Of a stretch of 13,212 nt of DNA, positions 7,680 through 13,212 are shown piece by piece (position 1 is the first letter of the stretch; the number at the start of each line of letters is the position of its first letter). Made by a program: the position numbers and the translations under genes. This DNA is from Phoronis ovalis (taxonomy: Eukaryota; Phoronida; Phoronidae), in assembly GCA_028565635.1 (NCBI GenBank), contig JAOXYB010064500.1, positions 6,422 to 19,633 on the forward strand. Reading direction: 5' to 3'. The notes beneath the pieces were generated by a model that ran no database searches, had not been told where the DNA came from, and saw only the letters and a program-made list of their open reading frames with translations.

Positions 7680-8821
7680 GACATATGATAACAAACTGAT
7701 AAATTCGAAAATAGCTTTTTATAACTGCGTAATTATTCCATAATTTTGTGTTTATGAGTCCAATAAAATAATCGCAAAACTAAAAGAAACATTGCTACAA
7801 AACTGATCTTAAAATAATAATTAAAATGGTCAGCTAATGTTTTCATTAAAGATTTAAAACTGAGTCAATAATCAGTACAAAAAAGACAATAAGAACAGAT
7901 ATCATTACCGGTATGAATTTCTGCATTTTTTTTCGAATCAGGAAACAGTAGAAACTTATTGTCTTGCCTTGCATCGTATTTGTCGGCAGTCACTCAGACA
8001 TTAAATAGGTAACTTATGCCAATCTCTATACTATAGGCTAATTTTTCACGAACGGATGCCCGTCTAAAAAGGAGTAAATGGTGCAGAAAAAGACTAACCT
8101 CCCGCCACGATATCGGAATCATCAAGCACATCAATTGTCACAGAAATATGATTACAATTTTTGATATTAAAATGATCTATGTTCTATGATATATATTTAG
8201 TGGACATTTTGATTGCAGCACATATACGTTGATAGCGTAGTAGTTTAATATCACCGAACACCGTGAAAGACAGGAATAATCCGCTTTCTTTACTATAACG
8301 ATGGTATAAATGAGTTGTGCGGAAATGTTTCATTCAGAAGTTTAATATTTAATTGTTCCAAGAAATCCTCCTTTTTCAAAAACCGGATATCAGAATGTTT
8401 ATATTATGATCGATGTTTATGTATAGAAAATCAACAAGGAACAAGGAAGATTTAATTTTTATTAAAATACAGAGTGTAGTGTAATATGCTGTCCGTATTG
8501 CGTGGCTTTGTAAATTTTGAACCAGTTACTGGCACTCTGAGCCTATATAATACATTAAACTGAGTATCATGGCCCACGGGTATGAAAACACAAATTTCGA
8601 TTTTCAAAAATATTGCATTATTAACTAAAGTAGATGACTAGCTATTAAAAACCTTGGTTATTCACGGGTTAAATCTAATCATAGTAATTTACCTCTCATT
8701 ATCGGACAGGGGTATTGACAATTCAAAACTAAGATATCTATCAATATGCAATACCCAGATGAATGTAATACATCTTTGTTATGACGCGAGTCTAGTTATC
8801 TGCTGAAGGCCCTAATTAAAC

Positions 8822-8878
8822 ATACGCTACCCAACAGGGGTAAAGACCTAATTGCTAAATAATTATCAATCAGCGTAT
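8822..8878. repeat. Inverted repeat with inner hairpin
   Basis: ATACGCT (8822-8828) and AGCGTAT (8872-8878) are perfect 7-bp complements. Just inside, TACCC (8828-8832) pairs with GGGTA (8838-8842) across AACAG, sharing the T at 8828 with the outer arm. The outline recalls a tRNA acceptor and D arm, but no anticodon or T arm can be folded, so it is not called a tRNA. Confidence 0.35.
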
Positions 8879-8932
8879 CCTTAGTAAAATTCTTTGCAAG
8901 CACTTAATATGGTATTTTCCCTTTGTGTCGGT

Positions 8933-9023
8933 ACAGGTGAATTGAATGAGCGACAAGATCACCTGTCCTTAATAGTTGGTTATTACGGTTAACGCCACTA
9001 TAAAATCGCCGTACACGTGTGAA
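8933..9023. promoter_or_regulatory. E-box inverted pair and CACGTG/Su(H)-like site
   Basis: ACAGGTGA (8933-8940) and TCACCTGT (8959-8966) form a perfect 8-bp inverted repeat with an 18-nt spacer. Each arm holds a CAGGTG/CACCTG E-box, the type bound by Snail and ZEB repressors and some bHLH factors. Downstream are a TATAAAAT (8999-9006), the palindrome ACACGTGT (9013-9020) and CGTGTGAA (9016-9023), which fits YGTGDGAA for Su(H)/RBPJ. This density over 90 bp suggests a regulatory element about 2.3 kb upstream of the ETS promoter. The function is inferred from motifs only. Confidence 0.3.
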
Positions 9024-9989
9024 AAATTCTGACAAACCTAGCTTATAATTTGATTTATTGTTGCGGGTTGTGAAAGGATGCGATAACTGCTTTATATCGC
9101 GACTTGCCTAATATCGACACATATATTGCGCCGTACAAATTGCTGATACTTCCAGAATTCCACAATACACCTTGTCATCTGCCAAAATATTTTGTTTGTA
9201 AATTGCCCTATATAAAAGCTTCCGTTTTAATTTTATTTGATTTTATGTGTCAAAAACCTATCCAAGTCAGTAACTTGTCAAAATTTTAGCACTTTTTTGA
9301 ATTACTAATGAATTCTGCAGATTTTCTAAGAACAGAGATAGGAAGCAGTGAAAAATAACAAGTCGGCTTTGGGAAGGATACATTTCCTGTTTAGATATCA
9401 TTCTATGAAGAAGATAATATGAACATCCAGTAATAGATAATTAAGAGGTCACGACGGTGACATTTTTTTTTAATAACATTTTACTCTCATTACTGCTGGT
9501 TCAATAAAAAGTGTACTAAACTTTATGCTATTTTATATCTATTACTTTAATATTTAAAAAGAATGTTAACTACTTAAGCAAATTTAGTAAGCCGGTCGCT
9601 CAAATTTTTATCATGGGAATTAGTACAAATTTCAAAGATTTTAGTGATAACAGTCACAGCTCTGAAAACGCGTAGGACACTGAAAGCTTTCATAGAAAAT
9701 GTGAATGAAAAGGAAGACAGAAATATGACCAAACAAAAGAATTATAGAAATATAAATATATTTGGAAATAATGCACAAACATTGGCTTATTGAAATGCAG
9801 AAAATAATGAAAATCTGTATTAAATTTCTCTATTTATATCATGTCTTTATTCATTAGCTAACATCAACATAACAGATTTCATTAATAAATTTGAGACATT
9901 TTCCCATGGTTTATATTTGTAACTGGTCAAGTAGTGTACATTTTGAAAGGATGACAGTGCATTGATACTCATAATAGCGTTATCTATAC

Positions 9990-10340
9990 TCAGGCCAAAC
10001 AGAGAAAACAAATTAAGTTCTATCATCAGCGATCGACTGAGACAGCGGTCACACGTTGTCCCCCACACCACATGCACGCGCCCGGGACAGCTTCTCATAT
10101 ATAACGCACTGGTTATAGTCTTACCATCAGGAGGAATGATACTCGTGAATCATGCTAGGTTTCAAGCGGTTCATTTTTTCATAATTTGGGTATTATAAAG
10201 TACAGTGATCAATGGGCCCGGTCGATGGGTTCAGAAGGTGGTTTGTTGAGGATGTGGCATAATGCAGCTGTCTGTAATGGCTGTGGTTTATTTGGCACTG
10301 ATATTTATTCGGGACACGGTCAATACCCGAGTTTATTCCC
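9990..10340. promoter_or_regulatory. GC-richer block with RUNX-type motifs, possible enhancer or promoter
   Basis: The stretch stands out from the AT-rich surroundings, most strongly at about 10025-10095. It contains ACCACA (10067-10072, TGTGGT on the minus strand), TGTGGTTT (10282-10289) and the E-box CAGCTG (10265-10270). On the plus strand TATATAA (10098-10104) precedes TCAG with its A at 10129, a 31-nt spacing like that of the ETS promoter. The frame after it (ATG 10137) codes only 20 residues, so any transcript would be non-coding or very short. Overlapping frames of about 80 codons on both strands here have no domain signatures. Confidence 0.3.
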
Positions 10341-12171
10341 AAAATAATACTGTTACATGCACAGACGCGTTGATTGTAGTTATAATAGTCCCATATTATA
10401 TCGTGTATTTATTTATATACGGGTTCAGTTTATAATTTCCAAATGTTTTCTTAATATCCTCCAAAACAAATTTTATATTGCAGACCCACATTAATTGCTT
10501 TCTAACGGAAACACAAACAAGTAAATAAATTTCTTCATATCAATTTGTGTACGAAATATATGCTATATTCATATATTACTTAATCCAGAAGTCATTGAAA
10601 GCTATGCAAAATTGCCTTAAGTTTTAGTTTTTTAATAAATATCCTCAGCAAACCTATATCTATATAAGTATCATTAATTAAAATTAAAATCATATTTAAA
10701 ACTTAATGAAAATTCAATTCTTATAAAAAAATTATCTGTGCATTTTCCTTAATTTTCTGAATGAAATGTGAAATGATCAAATACAGACAATAAAATAAAG
10801 CAATACATTTATTTTTAAAATTAAGAAATATTTTATTGCGTTTCCCTGAAAAATTGTACTTTATTACAATCACTAGTTATTTTCCTATCATTGTGACACC
10901 AATTTACAATTACTATTAGATTTCCTTTATATTCAGTGATTTATCTGATTTCATTATATACAATTTTAAAGTTTAATTTAAAGAGAAGACACAATAATGT
11001 ACTTGTCTATATGTGGCTTATAAATAAAGAATAAAATATGAATTTAATACAAGAAAATATGAAATTTTGTGTAAAATACATTTAGTAGCTTTTGTGCCGC
11101 TTATAATAACTAGGATAATTTTAGCATTAAAAAAAATATACTGGATGTGAAATATAATAGTTTTTTATTTAACAGAAAAGGGTTTGTTTACAACAGGCGA
11201 AAATACGTGCAGCTTGCAACTATTGAATGTCGTCTGTAGGTGCTGATAAGTTGAATAGTGCAGACACGCGACGATTTATTAAATTACTATATACATTACC
11301 AGCGCAGGTAAATAAATAGGTAAACTCTACGCCTTCCATGTAAATTATACAAACATCTTACATGGTACATATTTAATATAAAAAAAACTGCAGTACACCA
11401 CTGCAGGGAAGTAAAAACTCCAATTGTTAATTGAAACACAAAGCGGTCAATTAACACTAAAACAAGAGCACATATATAATTAGACATCTTAGGAAACGAG
11501 TGGAAGTCTCAAATTAAAATGTCTAAATAAGTGATTCATGGCAAAAGAGAAGCGAAAGTTTTATTGCACAGCGTGGGAAGTTCTAAGAATTCCCATAACT
11601 ATTACTGTTTGACAAATATATATACGTATGACTCTTTATATGCCAATAAAACAGTGGAAGAACTTAAATAAAAAGAAAACATACGCTAAATAGCCCTTGA
11701 ACAAATAATAGAATTGTAATGCTCAGTTTAGTTATAGATGTGCCACGCGACATTTACAATCCTTGGTTAGTGCAGTATTGATTTTGAGGGGTACTTTCCT
11801 TTTTCACTATAATCAGTTATTAAGTAACGAGCTGGCGCTAAATTTTATTGCTACTAAAATTAGAGCATTGTAATGAATAAAATTACCGATAGCGTGAGAT
11901 GGTGCCGGCATTGTTACCCCGTCACTGACACACGACTGATATGGAATTTTAGCAAATGACAAACTTTTGTACGAAATAAAATCTCAATTAGCACGCGACA
12001 TCATTTTAATTTTTTTCAAAGTCTTTTAATTTATTTTCTTAAGTATCTGTACAACTTTAATTAAAATTCATTGCTTTCTGGAAAAAAACCTGCCCAAGTA
12101 ATAAAATTTGGCACGATTTTGCATTATTTTCACGGTGCGTTTTGTAGCAAACACTGGCCTCATTAAAATGA

Positions 12172-12359
12172 TTGCATAAATATGCAAAATAGTAAAAAAA
12201 ACACAACGCCCTTACTCACGTACATATACATGGTTGAAACTAAGGAGAAATTTTAGTTTTGACACGTAGAAGATAGACTAAGGGAGAGGTTTGAATTTAT
12301 AAAATTATTTAACTTTCACATTTATTTAGTAAAACATGAATTTATTTTGCATGCAAAAT
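12172..12359. promoter_or_regulatory. Two POU/octamer-like palindromes
   Basis: TTGCATA-AA-TATGCAA (12172-12187) and the perfect 16-bp palindrome ATTTTGCATGCAAAAT (12344-12359) each present inverted ATGCAAA half-sites, the half-site of POU-domain factors. Single ATGCAAA-type half-sites lie nearby at 12117-12124 and 12571-12578. AT-rich composition favours such palindromes by chance. Confidence 0.3.
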
Positions 12360-12685
12360 TGATAAATACATTTTTAGATTCTTTCACAAAATATTGACGC
12401 AGACATGCACCCGTAGTACTATAACAATACAAAGAATTAGTAAGTACAAACCATCCTATTGAAATACGCCGCGTGAATAATTTGAATACAAATAAAAAGT
12501 ACCTGCTCATACAAATGATAAATCATTCAAAAAACATGGTGTTAAGTGTCAATGCTTAAATTACCTCCCAATGCAAAGCGGAACGGACACTTCAAAGGCT
12601 CGGAAAATATTTACAAAATTACCCGGAAAATACATGTTATAGTGAATCTAAAAACGAACGGACGCGTTTAATGTGTTTTGACTAT

Positions 12686-12699
12686 TTAAACATGTTTAA
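12686..12699. promoter_or_regulatory. Forkhead-like palindrome
   Basis: TTAAACATGTTTAA is a perfect 14-bp palindrome made of two inverted TAAACA forkhead half-sites. No neighbouring gene is visible. Low certainty, from motif reading only. Confidence 0.22.
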
Positions 12700-13212
12700 C
12701 ACAGGTAATTGGTAAGTAGTGCTAAATATTTATTCCTGATTTTCAAAGAGGTTTAGCAAGAGTTGGTTTCCTCTTTTTCAACAAAGTCTAGCTTATTTAA
12801 ATATGTTAGACTTATTCCAGGGAAGGAAGCCGCGGAAAATCATTAATGATTCTACAAAATCTCTATAAAGGTTTTACAAACTCTACTTCTGTTTCGCCGA
12901 GAGAGCTCTCCACGTAAATCTACTTATAATTATTCTCCTATCGGAAATGTCCCTATAGTAACTACAGATCAATGCTTTTAGACAACTTGAGTTTTAATGT
13001 GACTTGTAAAGATCACGGTCTGTATATCAATAATCTCAAAGCAGATTATACAAGATTGTTGAAAGTAGTTAAACTTATAACGTGGTTCGCTTTATTTTAC
13101 GGAGAGCACGTGGTAAAAAAAAATCGAAATACTATAAAGGCGGTTCGCTCTAATAATCAACTGTTACGGTAAGATAAAGGTAAACATATAAATTGGGGTT
13201 TGGGGTTTATTC

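Larger units (their letters stand above)
6950..13212. other. Upstream non-coding DNA (about 6.3 kb)
   Basis: No exon with a recognisable domain is visible on either strand; I looked in particular for PNT-domain exons on the minus strand. Frames of 60-97 codons (for example 6992-7285 plus, 9847-10098 minus, 11296-11487 minus, 12322-12510 minus and 12972-13172 plus) have AT-driven composition and no motifs. The stretch holds the MITE-like element and the motif clusters listed separately. About 10350-12000 is especially AT-rich and shows nothing else, apart from a loose CAATAAAATA inverted pair at 10788-10797 and 10829-10838. Confidence 0.6.

Noticed and set aside
8710-8756. GGGTATTG / CAATACCC inverted pair with a 31-nt spacer
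   Set aside because: The arms are short with a long spacer and no extension, which is plausible by chance over 13 kb.
8822-8878. Mitochondrial-type or nuclear tRNA
   Set aside because: The acceptor-like and D-like stems are present, but no anticodon stem, T arm or B-box sequence can be found.
9847-10198. Overlapping frames of about 80 codons on both strands
   Set aside because: They overlap on opposite strands in a GC-richer patch where stop codons are rarer. Neither shows a domain.
11388-11406. Two CTGCAG palindromes 13 bp apart
   Set aside because: They are very short and isolated, with no element structure around them.
13194-13207. Telomere-like TTGGGG/TTTGGGG run at the window end
   Set aside because: Only two GGGG blocks occur. 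This is too short for a telomeric array or a four-run quadruplex, and the window simply ends there.
1-13212. CRISPR array, bacterial operon or viral genome segment
   Set aside because: No regularly spaced repeats, no ribosome-binding sites before packed genes and no replication or capsid genes. The GT-AG introns and ETS domain show animal nuclear DNA.

Overview
The window reads as AT-rich nuclear DNA of an invertebrate animal. It has one spliced gene on the minus strand, GT-AG introns, long non-coding flanks and no bacterial gene organisation. The encoded protein is closer in its C-terminal tail to vertebrate ERG/FLI1 than I would expect for an insect. A lophotrochozoan (for example a mollusc or annelid) is my guess, but nothing in the sequence proves the phylum.

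The only gene I can support is an ETS transcription factor of the ERG/FLI1/FEV subfamily, running right to left. Four coding pieces join in frame: 6623-6548, 4831-4781, 4584-4510 and 3874-3330. All three introns are phase 1 with canonical donors and acceptors. The last exon carries the whole ETS DNA-binding domain, an ERG-like C-terminal tail and the stop codon. The first polyadenylation signal after the stop is at 3035-3030. Read from the ATG at 6623, the product is 248 residues and has no Pointed (PNT) domain.

Just upstream of the 6623 ATG is a convincing core promoter: a TATA box at 6711-6704, an initiator TCAGT with its A at 6680 (31 nt from the first T of the TATA box), CCAAT boxes on both strands, and two TAATTACG repeats. 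The short protein may therefore come from its own promoter, as in PNT-less FEV-like forms. The alternative is that this exon is internal to a longer ERG gene whose PNT exons lie beyond position 13212.

The rest is non-coding as far as I can see. Positions 1-3000 are the 3' flank, with an RFX X-box and a tight hairpin. Intron 1 holds a tandem duplication with a period of about 243 bp and a triple GATA motif. The 6.3 kb upstream of the promoter holds a MITE-like hairpin element (7544-7679), a cluster of inverted repeats and E-boxes (8822-9023), a more GC-rich block with RUNX-type sites and a second TATA/initiator pair (about 9990-10340), and POU- and forkhead-like palindromes near 12.2-12.7 kb. 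I found no RNA genes, CRISPR arrays, autonomous transposons or other protein-coding genes. Regulatory calls are motif readings and inference.
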